Source: Aquisalinus sp.
Lineage (GTDB): Bacteria > Pseudomonadota > Alphaproteobacteria > Caulobacterales > Parvularculaceae
DNA: 52,752 nt
Direction of reading: 5' to 3'
NCBI GenBank assembly: GCA_022763115.1
Contig: JALEGJ010000061.1
Location: forward strand, 1-52,752
Numbering within the stretch: position 1 is the first letter of the stretch; every line of letters begins with the position of its first letter. The translations under genes and the position numbers were made by a program. The notes beneath the pieces were generated by a model. It did no database searches. It was not told the DNA's origin and saw nothing but the letters and a program-made list of their open reading frames with translations. Shown here one piece after another: positions 1-7,783 of this stretch.

Positions 1-92
1 AGGTCAAGAACGTCCTTTTCCCGCTCTTCAATCGAGATCGCGAAGCGACGCTCGCAATGTTTGAAATCATCAAAAACCAATCGGGGTATTGA
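1..92 (+). CDS. hsdR: Type I restriction enzyme R subunit, C-terminal end (partial)
   Basis: Only the last 29 codons are inside the window, in the frame starting at base 3 and ending at the TGA at 90-92. The peptide contains NVLFPLFNRDREATLAMFE and ends in IIKNQSGY, which resembles the extreme C-terminus of HsdR subunits, the ATP-driven motor and nuclease of type I restriction-modification complexes. The next gene, a YgjP-like metalloprotease, often follows hsdR in such loci, and its ATG overlaps this stop (TGATG). The identification rests on a short tail plus context, so it is moderate. The rest of the system would lie to the left of the window. Confidence 0.55.
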   Translation, partial: VKNVLFPLFNRDREATLAMFEIIKNQSGY

Positions 93-805
93 TGGGTGAA
101 GTGATCGAAATTGGCGATCTGGCCATCGACGTAACCCGGAAGGACGTCAAGAACGTCCATCTCTCGGTCCATCCCCCCGATGGGCGCGTGACACTCGTTG
201 CACCGACGTCCACCAGGATCGATGTTGCCCGCGCATATGCGATCACCAGAATTGGATGGATCCGACAACAGCAAGAACAATTTCGCTCGCAAGCAAGAGA
301 AGCCCCACGCGCATTCGTCGGTCGGGAAACCCACTACCTTTGGGGTCGCCACCATCTCCTCCGTGTGACGGCGCTTGATGCGAAGCCTGAGGTAAGGCTA
401 GATCACCGTACGATCCATCTCCAAGTGCGTCCCGGGACTACTCGAGACGGACGCGCTAAGGTGATCCACTCTTGGCACCTTAAGCTCCTTCATAGCGCGG
501 TCCCGGCCATCATCGAAAAATGGGAATGCCACATCGGAGTCAAGGTTCGCCGTTACTTCTTGCAGCGGATGACAACCAAGTGGGGCAGTTGCAATTCCAA
601 GGCTGGCACAATTCGGCTGAACACCGAGCTCGTGAAGAAGCCTCGGGACTTACTGGAATATGTTATCGTTCACGAGATGGTCCATATTTTAGAGCCAGCG
701 CACAGTCCTCGGTTTTTTGCTCTGCTTTCTGAATACTATCCTAGTTGGCGGGAAGCCCGGCGAGAACTCAATGAATTGCCCGTACCTCAGCTAACTGAGA
801 AGTGA
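92..805 (+). CDS. YgjP-like zinc metallopeptidase (DUF45/M48-type)
   Basis: A 237-residue protein of the YgjP/DUF45 family (PF01863). The zinc site is visible as HEMVH at residues 194-198 with a third histidine at 204. It is preceded by the family's KWGSC motif at about 163-167. No signal peptide or membrane segment is seen, so it should be cytosolic. I chose the ATG at 92, which overlaps the upstream hsdR stop as TGATG and suggests translational coupling; an in-frame TTG lies one codon earlier. Proteins of this family commonly sit next to type I restriction genes, but their role there is not established. The gene probably belongs to an island ending near the tRNA-Ser. Confidence 0.8.
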   Translation: MGEVIEIGDLAIDVTRKDVKNVHLSVHPPDGRVTLVAPTSTRIDVARAYAITRIGWIRQQQEQFRSQAREAPRAFVGRETHYLWGRHHLLRVTALDAKPEVRLDHRTIHLQVRPGTTRDGRAKVIHSWHLKLLHSAVPAIIEKWECHIGVKVRRYFLQRMTTKWGSCNSKAGTIRLNTELVKKPRDLLEYVIVHEMVHILEPAHSPRFFALLSEYYPSWREARRELNELPVPQLTEK

Positions 806-1091
806 AATGATGACGGGTACCTTGTTACACATGACTTTCGCAGGAGTACGCACATTGGGAGAAGTTGGCTGATACGAACCAGAACTGTTTGTTAGCGACA
901 CGACACAACGAATTACGTCGCGTCCCCTTACCGGGACATCTGGCGCATGACGGTTGGATTGCTGAATAATTTTCCTGCTTATATCACTTGGAAAGATTAT
1001 TATATGAAATTCGATTGTGGGAATTATTGTGGGAACAAATTCTTATTCATTGGAAAAATAATATTGATATCAAGTGCTTAATCTAAAAAAC
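806..1091. other. AT-rich non-coding stretch, probable island-tRNA junction
   Basis: No convincing gene is seen here. The right half is AT-rich and carries a 10-bp direct repeat, ATTGTGGGAA, at 1014-1023 and 1026-1035. It runs straight into the 3' end of a tRNA-Ser at 1092. Tyrosine-recombinase islands commonly enter tRNA genes at the 3' end, and the genes to the left are restriction-associated. I therefore read this as the junction of an integrated element. No integrase and no second att copy are visible in the window. Confidence 0.35.
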
Positions 1092-1183
1092 TGGCGGAGA
1101 CGAAGGGATTCGAACCCTCGATACGGTTTAAGCCGCATACTCCCTTAGCAGGGGAGCGCCTTCGACCACTCGGCCACGTCTCC
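1092..1183 (-). tRNA. tRNA-Ser (anticodon GCU)
   Basis: On the minus strand the 92-nt gene begins GGAGACGTGGCCGAGTGG and ends CGTCTCC-G-CCA. The seven-base acceptor stem GGAGACG/CGTCTCC pairs perfectly and CCA is encoded. The anticodon GCT (plus-strand bases 1147-1149) sits in a normal loop, giving a serine tRNA reading AGC/AGU. The long variable arm is typical of class II serine tRNAs, and the T-arm GGTTCGAATCC is present. The 3' end faces the presumed island on the left, making it a likely integration target. Confidence 0.97.
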
Positions 1184-1413
1184 ACCGGCGAAACTGCCAG
1201 ATTTCGACAAAGATGCAAGCAAGAACATGACTTTTATCGGGAAAGGTTGGAAGAAACATCACGAAGCGGTGTAACCAGGGGTAGAGGAGCTGTGACAGAT
1301 TGCCCTGATACACCTGCTCTACGGGGGCACGCGATCAGAATCATCTTTCAAGCGCCCCGATGGTTTTCTGCTGGTCAAGTTCATCCGCTAGGCGCAGATA
1401 TTTCAGTACGGCC

Positions 1414-3810
1414 CTAACAGTCTTCGCCGGACAGCTGTTGATTATTCAGATCATCAGCTTCGAGATACACGCTCTGGTCGCCCACTTTGCAATCGTCAAT
1501 AAAGGCATCGTCAGTTTCCTGAGCCGATAGATTGTCATTACTGTCGTAAAATGCGGAACCGGACATTAGCTGATCAATCATCAACCTGTCGGCAATTGAC
1601 TGATCTTTCAGAGCGGATTGTCCGGCAACCGGCTGGCGGAGCATGTCTTCCGCTGACATGTCTGCTGCAATCAGAAAAGCTGCCGGTCGTGATGTGTTTC
1701 TATCGCCCGGAAGCATTGCTGTGGCTGAGTTTACTGCCGGAGTGATCGCCTTGGTAGGCGGGGTAATGCCAATAGCCGTCGTGGTGCCGCCACCGCGCAC
1801 AAGATCACGTGACAATTGCCCTGGAATAGGCTGATTATTGAGCCGGGCACGGTATATCTGCACATTTTCCATGACACGCTGGACGTAATTTCTGGTCTCC
1901 CCGAATGGGATCAGTTCCACCCAGTCAACCGGATCGACATCCGGCTGACGTGGGTCGCCATAGGTCTCGACCCACTGGTCAACGCGGTGAGGGCCAGCAT
2001 TATAGCCAGCCAGTGTCATGATGTAGGAGCCGTCAAATCTCTCCTGCAAGTGCTTCAAGTGTGCTGACCCTATAATCATGTTGTAGGAAGGGTCATCCAG
2101 CAGGCGCGAGCGGTAATAGGGGAGGCCCTCCTTGCGGGCCGTAATCTGTGCTGTTGAAGCCAGTAGCTGCATGATACCGCGCGCTTTGGCGGAGGAGAAC
2201 GCTTGCGCATTGAATTCGCTCTCCTGCCGTGACAGGCCGAGGATCAGCGCATGTTCTGCATAGGCTTTTGCTTCATCGGGGACGGCGACAAGCGGGTAAG
2301 AGACGCTTGGCGCATCAGCATTGCGGCGTACAGCGACTTTTCCGGCCCTGACAGAGAGGAACACCATGCCCTGTTCGAACATAAATTCTTCGTAAGCGGC
2401 ATATTCTTCCGGTGATTGCAACTGATCGTCCAACTGGCGTGCAAAAAAGATAAACTCGCGATCCCGGTCCAATTCGGCCAGGATACGCATGGCGTAGACG
2501 ACAGGTCTGGCATCGAAAATGACTTGCGCGTCTTCTGTCAGTTCTGTCACCGGCGGAAAAGAAGGAGCGCTGACACTGTCTTGCACTTTTTCCCAGGCAA
2601 GCTGGCCGTAATATGTCAGCGGGTATTTAGCCGCCACCTGATAATGAAGGCTGGCCCGCGCAGGATCACCTGCAGCCTCGAAAGTTCTACCCAGCCAGTA
2701 TTGCGCACGGGCAAGACTGATCGGAGCTGTCACGCCGGCATTCAGATAAGCGAAATGAGGACGTGCGCGCTCAGGATCATTCAGGAAGCGCAAAGCGATC
2801 CAGCCTGCTTCGAATTCTGCGGCAGCAAAACTGGCCCCCTCGATCAGGCCTGTGAATGCCGTCATCGCATAGGCGTCTTCGTAAAAGCCGTTCTTCAGCG
2901 CCCAGCGCGCCAGCAGTCGTTTCTCAGTCCACCAGCGCTCTTTGTTTCGGATGTCTTTCTCGGCAAAAGGCGCTTGCCTTGCATAGCCGATCGCGGTCAG
3001 TTCTTCGCCTTTCCGTCGGTAGTAGCGGGTCACAGCATGAAGGACGCCTGAATCTGCTTTTTCCTCCGGTGTCAGACGATTGAAAAGGGATATGGCGTTG
3101 CCATCGGAGCGCAGAAGAGCAATGCGTGCCTCGGCTTTGCGTTTCTCGCTTGCTGACAGGTAGGGAAGGAGGCGCCTTGTGTTCGTCGCAACAATTTCGA
3201 AAAGCTGGCGATCGGCTTTACGGGCATGATCCTCTTCGGAAAGGTATGTTCCGTAATACCTGACAATTTCGCGTTCATTGGTTGAGCCCCAATCATATTC
3301 AATCCAGGCCTTGCGCAAGTGAACCGCTGCCTTGTCTGTATCGCCTGTAGCCAGGAGAGCCTGCGCCAGTCGTAAATGGCCGGTGCCGGTGCGCGGTGTC
3401 TTGTTGGCAAAAAAGCTGAGGACCGGGGCAGGATCAGCATCTTCCGAAATGCTTTTCTCGGCCAGTTGCTGAATATAGCCGATGCTGGGCCAATCCTGAT
3501 GGCTATCGATAAAACGACCAGCAGTGGTGAAGTCGAGGCTGGGTGGGTTCTTTCTCAGCCATGCCCATTGCGCGAGGCTTTGCGCAACCGGGTCGGTCAG
3601 ATTAGCCTGTTGTTGACGTGCTCTTGACCATTGCCGTGTGTCGAGTGCCTCAAAATAGGCAGAAAGAGTGTTGTAATCCGAAGATGAAAGATAAACCGGC
3701 TCCGGCGGTGCGGGTTTGACCCGGGGAAGTGGGGCTGCTGTCGCGGTTGTGAAAAGTGTTAGCGCGAGAGGTATGACAAAAACAAGGATATGCTGTCTCG
3801 ATAAAGGCAT
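1414..3810 (-). CDS. slt: Soluble lytic murein transglycosylase (Slt family)
   Basis: This periplasmic enzyme cleaves the MurNAc-GlcNAc bond in peptidoglycan to form 1,6-anhydro ends. The protein starts with a signal peptide (about 25 residues, ending near TATAA). It continues as a long alpha-helical U-domain with TPR-like repeats to about residue 500. The catalytic SLT domain covers about 515-660: the catalytic Glu lies in SRQESEF near residue 530, followed by ARGIMQL and AGYNAGPHRV. A Ser/Asp-rich tail of some 120 residues follows and is longer than usual. The ATG at 3810 is preferred; a TTG three codons upstream is possible. It is divergent from dapA, as in many alphaproteobacteria. Confidence 0.9.
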   Translation of the reverse strand: MPLSRQHILVFVIPLALTLFTTATAAPLPRVKPAPPEPVYLSSSDYNTLSAYFEALDTRQWSRARQQQANLTDPVAQSLAQWAWLRKNPPSLDFTTAGRFIDSHQDWPSIGYIQQLAEKSISEDADPAPVLSFFANKTPRTGTGHLRLAQALLATGDTDKAAVHLRKAWIEYDWGSTNEREIVRYYGTYLSEEDHARKADRQLFEIVATNTRRLLPYLSASEKRKAEARIALLRSDGNAISLFNRLTPEEKADSGVLHAVTRYYRRKGEELTAIGYARQAPFAEKDIRNKERWWTEKRLLARWALKNGFYEDAYAMTAFTGLIEGASFAAAEFEAGWIALRFLNDPERARPHFAYLNAGVTAPISLARAQYWLGRTFEAAGDPARASLHYQVAAKYPLTYYGQLAWEKVQDSVSAPSFPPVTELTEDAQVIFDARPVVYAMRILAELDRDREFIFFARQLDDQLQSPEEYAAYEEFMFEQGMVFLSVRAGKVAVRRNADAPSVSYPLVAVPDEAKAYAEHALILGLSRQESEFNAQAFSSAKARGIMQLLASTAQITARKEGLPYYRSRLLDDPSYNMIIGSAHLKHLQERFDGSYIMTLAGYNAGPHRVDQWVETYGDPRQPDVDPVDWVELIPFGETRNYVQRVMENVQIYRARLNNQPIPGQLSRDLVRGGGTTTAIGITPPTKAITPAVNSATAMLPGDRNTSRPAAFLIAADMSAEDMLRQPVAGQSALKDQSIADRLMIDQLMSGSAFYDSNDNLSAQETDDAFIDDCKVGDQSVYLEADDLNNQQLSGEDC

Positions 3811-3997
3811 GATCTTCAATTTGTTCTACTCCGTCGAAACGGTTCATGTCGCCGTCATGGTGACAATATTTGCGTGCAACCTGGAAAGGCATGATAAACA
3901 CACATCGCCGACCACCAAAAGAGGCTTTAGGGCAAGATCACGGATGGTTGTCCCCTGGCAATCCAGAGGCTTGTCGCACAGTTTAAGAGGATGAAGC

Positions 3998-4891
3998 ATG
4001 ACCCCCATGACGCTTGAGCGCCTGAATGGTTCGATTACAGCACTCGTAACACCTTTCCAGCATGGCACCATAGATGAGGATGCGTTCGTCAAGCTCGTCC
4101 ACCGTCAGATTGAGGCCGGAACACATGGCCTCGTACCGGTCGGCACGACAGGGGAGTCCCCAACCCTCACCAGCGATGAGCATTGCCGCGTCGTCTCCCT
4201 TTGCATTGAGGCTGCAGCCGGACAGGTGCCGGTTATCGCCGGGGCAGGATCCAACAATACCGCAGAGGCTGTCTATTATGCCGAGGCAGCTGAAAAGGCT
4301 GGCGCTGATGCCCTGTTATGCGTCACAGGCTACTACAATAAACCCTCCCAGGAAGGTTTGTGGTTGCACTTCAAGGCCGTGCACGACGCGGTGGGTTTAC
4401 CGATCGTTCTTTATAATATCCCCGGGCGGACGAATGTTGATATTCAGCCTGCGACAATGGAGAGATTGTCGCAGCTTGACCGGGTTGTGGCAGTAAAGGA
4501 TGCCACGGGAGATCTTGCGCGTGTTGCGCGGCAGCGCATTCTGTGTGGCACAGATTTTATCCAGTTGTCCGGGGAGGACATGACCGCAGTTGGCTTCAAT
4601 GCCATGGGGGGGCGTGGCTGCATCTCGGTCACGGCCAATGTCGTGCCGGAGCTATGCGCTCGAATGCAAAATGCCTGTCTGGCAGGCAACTGGGAAGACG
4701 CACTGGAAGTTCAGGATAAGCTTGCCCCATTGCATGATGCGCTGTTTTCGGATACCAGCCCGGGTCCTGTTAAATATGCACTTTCCAGAATGGGACTATG
4801 TGCGCCGGAGACAAGGTTGCCGGTTGCACCGGTTTCAGATGTGGCGCGGCAGAAAGTCGATCTGGCGCTGGAAGGTCTGAAACTACTGTGA
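3998..4891 (+). CDS. dapA: 4-hydroxy-tetrahydrodipicolinate synthase
   Basis: DapA condenses pyruvate with L-aspartate semialdehyde, the first committed step of the diaminopimelate/lysine pathway, in the cytosol. The 297-residue length matches the family. Visible hallmarks are GTTGES at about 49-54, the catalytic tyrosine in VLYNIPGRT (Y139) and the Schiff-base lysine in VAVKDATG (K167). It starts at the ATG after an AGAGGATGAAGC leader; a second ATG is three codons on. smpB follows after 6 bases and is probably cotranscribed. The divergent slt gene also serves the cell wall. Confidence 0.97.
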   Translation: MTPMTLERLNGSITALVTPFQHGTIDEDAFVKLVHRQIEAGTHGLVPVGTTGESPTLTSDEHCRVVSLCIEAAAGQVPVIAGAGSNNTAEAVYYAEAAEKAGADALLCVTGYYNKPSQEGLWLHFKAVHDAVGLPIVLYNIPGRTNVDIQPATMERLSQLDRVVAVKDATGDLARVARQRILCGTDFIQLSGEDMTAVGFNAMGGRGCISVTANVVPELCARMQNACLAGNWEDALEVQDKLAPLHDALFSDTSPGPVKYALSRMGLCAPETRLPVAPVSDVARQKVDLALEGLKLL

Positions 4892-4897
4892 TGAAAA

Positions 4898-5383
4898 ATG
4901 GCTAAGGCAATTTCAGCTGGTGGCAAATCGGTGGCAGAGAACCGCAAGGCCCGGCACGAATATGAGATTGAGGAAGAGTTTGAAGCCGGACTTGTGCTGA
5001 CAGGGACCGAAGTGAAGTCTTTGCGCACCGGCAAAGCGAACATAGCGGAAAGCTATGCCTCACCCGAGGCCGTGGAGGCTGGTGTCGAGATCTGGCTCAT
5101 CAATTCTAATATTCCCGAGTATCGTCAGGGTAACCGCGAAAACCACGAACCCAAACGGAAGCGGAAGCTGCTGCTCCATAAACGAGAAGCAAACAAGCTT
5201 ATCGGTGCGGTCGAGCGCAAGGGCTATACGATTGTGCCCCTCAGACTCTACTTCAATGACCGAGGTATGGCGAAGCTGAAAATCGGTCTCGGCAAGGGCA
5301 AGGCCTTGCACGATAAACGCGCTACAGAAAAGAACCGGGATTGGGGTCGGCAAAAGCAACGCCTGCTGAGGGATAGGGGCTAA
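4898..5383 (+). CDS. smpB: SsrA-binding protein
   Basis: SmpB binds tmRNA and delivers it to stalled ribosomes for trans-translation. The 161-residue protein shows the family core: [19 protein letters not shown] near the start, [14 protein letters not shown] at about 37-50, and the basic tail ending near [17 protein letters not shown] that enters the mRNA channel. It lies 6 bases after dapA, an arrangement common in alphaproteobacteria. The tmRNA gene itself is not in the window. Confidence 0.97.
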   Translation: MAKAISAGGKSVAENRKARHEYEIEEEFEAGLVLTGTEVKSLRTGKANIAESYASPEAVEAGVEIWLINSNIPEYRQGNRENHEPKRKRKLLLHKREANKLIGAVERKGYTIVPLRLYFNDRGMAKLKIGLGKGKALHDKRATEKNRDWGRQKQRLLRDRG

Positions 5384-5402
5384 ATGGGAGTTGCCATCTG
5401 CC

Positions 5403-6071
5403 TCAGTTCAAGCTTAATACGGCCTTCTCAAATACATCCTCAAACATGCTTTCGGTCAGTCGGCCTGTATTCGTATTGTACCGGGAGCAGTGGTAGCTAT
5501 CAATCATCGTGATCGTTCTGCCTTCAACCGAAAGAATATGCTCTGCACCATGAGCGAACTTGTAATCAGCACGTTTATGATCAAGAGCGCTCAGCGTGTT
5601 TTCGTGGGCAATACGTCCCAGGCAGAGGATAACCTGCAAATTTGGTAGAGAAGTGATGCGTGCCGCCAGGAATGGACGGCAATTCTTCATTTCAGCACCC
5701 ACGGGTTTGTTCTGCGGTGGTACGCATCGAACAGCGTTCGTAATCATGGTGTCTTTCAAAGACAGTCCATCATTTGGATGCGCGGCGTATGTCCCTTCGG
5801 CGAAGCCGAATTTCAGCAATGTGGCATAGAGGAGGTCGCCGGCCCAATCGCCGGTAAACGGGCGGCCTGTTTTGTTCGCACCCTGAAGGCCGGGTGCCAA
5901 CCCGACAATTAACAGACGCGTGCTATCTGCGCCAGCTGCTGGCAGGAATGACGGTACGGCACCGTTAAACCAGTCCGGATATTTGTGCTGATTGTCTTCT
6001 CGAAAGGCAACAAGTCTCGGACAGAGTTCACATTCCGCTTTCGGCTCTGCCAAACCATGCAGATCTGTCAT
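5403..6071 (-). CDS. Uracil-DNA glycosylase, family 5 (UDGb type)
   Basis: Removes uracil and related deaminated bases from DNA. The 222-residue protein shows the UDGb motifs: GLAPGLQGANKTGRPFTGD at about residues 57-75, NAVRCVPPQNKP in the middle, and SYHCSRYNTNTGRLT near the end. The conserved cysteines that usually hold a [4Fe-4S] cluster are present (CELC at about 14-17 and two further cysteines). The start is the ATG at 6071, which overlaps the TGA of the upstream NYN gene as TGATG and implies translational coupling. A TTG one codon earlier is less likely. It is convergent with smpB. Family 4 is the main alternative, but motif A favours family 5. Confidence 0.85.
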   Translation of the reverse strand: MTDLHGLAEPKAECELCPRLVAFREDNQHKYPDWFNGAVPSFLPAAGADSTRLLIVGLAPGLQGANKTGRPFTGDWAGDLLYATLLKFGFAEGTYAAHPNDGLSLKDTMITNAVRCVPPQNKPVGAEMKNCRPFLAARITSLPNLQVILCLGRIAHENTLSALDHKRADYKFAHGAEHILSVEGRTITMIDSYHCSRYNTNTGRLTESMFEDVFEKAVLSLN

Positions 6072-6673
6072 CAATCTTCGAACTCGTCCTCGAAGTCGTC
6101 TTCATAGGCATTGTCTTTGCGTGGAGGGGCACCCTTGCGTCCGATCACTGATTGAAGATCAACAAGATCAATAAAATGATCCGCCTGACGACGAATATCA
6201 TCCCCGGCCATGGGCGGAGAAGTTTTGACTGTTGAAACGAGCGTAACTTTTACTCCTTTGGCCTGGACAGCCTCGATAGCATACCTGAAGTCGCCATTAC
6301 CGGTGAAAATCACGGCAGCATCAAGTGAGTCTGACAAGGTCATCAGATCAACAGCCAGTTCGATGTCAATGGAGCCCTTGAAGCGTTTCTTGCCCTGACT
6401 ATCCGTAAATTCGCGGGCAATCTTGGTAACCATGGTGTAGCCATTATAGTCAAGCCAATCGACGAGCGGGCGCAGCGGCGAGTAATCCTGATCGCGATCT
6501 TCCTGCATGGCAGTATAGTAATACGCCCGAATGAGCCTGCTTTCATTCCGGGTTTTACTGAGCAGAGTTTTGTAATCGATGTCGAAACCCAGCGTCCGTG
6601 CTGTCTTGTAGAGGTTGGCGCCGTCTATAAAAATTGCACATTTGTCGTCTTCATCCAGACCGAGCCAGTTCAT
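6071..6673 (-). CDS. NYN-domain protein (LabA/DUF88 family)
   Basis: A 200-residue PIN-like NYN domain protein, a fold used by metal-dependent ribonucleases. Visible motifs are IFIDGANLY at about 14-22, the acidic SIDIELAVDLM at about 100-110 and FTGNGDF at about 123-129. Together they supply the acidic residues expected in the active site. The C-terminus is very acidic (DDFEDEFED). Relatives are usually annotated LabA-like; the RNA substrate is unknown. Its stop overlaps the start of the uracil-DNA glycosylase gene, so the two form an operon. It is divergent from folK. Confidence 0.85.
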   Translation of the reverse strand: MNWLGLDEDDKCAIFIDGANLYKTARTLGFDIDYKTLLSKTRNESRLIRAYYYTAMQEDRDQDYSPLRPLVDWLDYNGYTMVTKIAREFTDSQGKKRFKGSIDIELAVDLMTLSDSLDAAVIFTGNGDFRYAIEAVQAKGVKVTLVSTVKTSPPMAGDDIRRQADHFIDLVDLQSVIGRKGAPPRKDNAYEDDFEDEFED

Positions 6674-6777
6674 AAATATGATCCTTCGAATTATAAGTGG
6701 CTATTATTATTGCCTCTTTGACAATCGTCGCAGACTATAGATGTTCCTGTTTCAAATCAAATCTGCAGAGGGTATGC

Positions 6778-7296
6778 GTGATAATTATTGGTTTGGGCGC
6801 TAATTTGCCCTGGTTGGGCAGGACGCCAGCAGACAACGTGACTCTTGCTATCGCTGCTGTCGCCCGATTGGGCTCGTTTTACAGGCAGTCCAGTCTCTAC
6901 AAAAGCAGGGCCTGGCCAGACCCGTCAGACCCGCCATACGTTAATGCAGTTATGGCGTTGAGTGATACTGACATTGCACCACGACAATTTCTCGAGGCGC
7001 TGCATGCGATTGAAGCAAGTTTCGGTCGCCATCGGAGCGAGTCGCAGAGATATGCACCGCGTTCCCTGGATCTTGATCTTCTCGCTTTTCACGACACTAC
7101 GTGTAAGCCTGCAAAACCCGGAGCGTTCGCTCTGCCGCATCCTGCCATACAAGACAGAAGTTTTGTTTTGATGCCGATTGCCGAAATTCTGCCTGACTGG
7201 CGACATCCGCGAACCGGTTTGAACTGCGATGAAATGCTCAAGGCAGTCGACCCGGAGGGCACAGAAATTCTGGATGGCATCATTAAACCTTGGTAA
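6778..7296 (+). CDS. folK: 6-hydroxymethyl-7,8-dihydropterin pyrophosphokinase
   Basis: FolK transfers pyrophosphate from ATP to the hydroxymethyl-dihydropterin in folate synthesis. The HPPK core is clear: IIGLGANL at the start, a central RYAPRSLDLDLL (metal- and ATP-binding aspartates) and LPHPAIQDRSFVLMPIAEI. The open frame extends upstream to 6697, but family proteins begin just before the GLGAN motif. I therefore place the start at the GTG at 6778, preceded by AGAGGG. That gives 172 residues, normal for HPPK. No folB or folP is adjacent. Confidence 0.93.
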   Translation: MIIIGLGANLPWLGRTPADNVTLAIAAVARLGSFYRQSSLYKSRAWPDPSDPPYVNAVMALSDTDIAPRQFLEALHAIEASFGRHRSESQRYAPRSLDLDLLAFHDTTCKPAKPGAFALPHPAIQDRSFVLMPIAEILPDWRHPRTGLNCDEMLKAVDPEGTEILDGIIKPW

Positions 7297-7360
7297 GATT
7301 TCTTGCATATTTTGCGCAGGCTCGATAGAAGACGCTCTGCCTTAATATCAGGAGAATTTA

Positions 7361-7729
7361 ATGGCCCGTGTTACTGTCGAAGATTGTGTAGACAAGGTCG
7401 AAAACCGCTTCAATCTGGTGCTTCTCGCTGCCCATCGGGCACGAACAATTTCAGCCGGAGCGCCTGTAACAGTAGACCGCGATAACGATAAAAACCCTGT
7501 CGTTGCATTACGCGAAATCGCCGATGAAACTGTTGAAGTACCTGCCATTGAAGATGACCTGGTTACTTCCATGCAAAAGCAGCTTGAAATCGACGAGCCG
7601 GAAGAAGCCGAAGGCGCAGCAGCCGAGAAGGCTGACCTGCCAGAGCACGATACTGTCAGCGAGGATGATTTGCTGCGGGCATTGCAGAACTCAGGCATGA
7701 CACCGGTACAGCCTGGCAATCGCAGCTGA
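7361..7729 (+). CDS. rpoZ: RNA polymerase omega subunit
   Basis: Omega assists assembly of RNA polymerase around beta-prime. The N-terminal [35 protein letters not shown] is the classic start of alphaproteobacterial RpoZ. Residues 60-122 are an acidic, Ala/Glu-rich tail typical of this class. The ATG follows an AGGAGA ribosome-binding site 6 bases upstream. The rsh gene follows by 54 bases, the usual rpoZ-spoT pairing; omega also forms part of a ppGpp site in E. coli polymerase. Confidence 0.97.
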   Translation: MARVTVEDCVDKVENRFNLVLLAAHRARTISAGAPVTVDRDNDKNPVVALREIADETVEVPAIEDDLVTSMQKQLEIDEPEEAEGAAAEKADLPEHDTVSEDDLLRALQNSGMTPVQPGNRS

Positions 7730-7783
7730 CCTGAATTACCTGTCCTGATGTGATAGGCAAACCCGGTCGTTCAGGTTTAAAAC

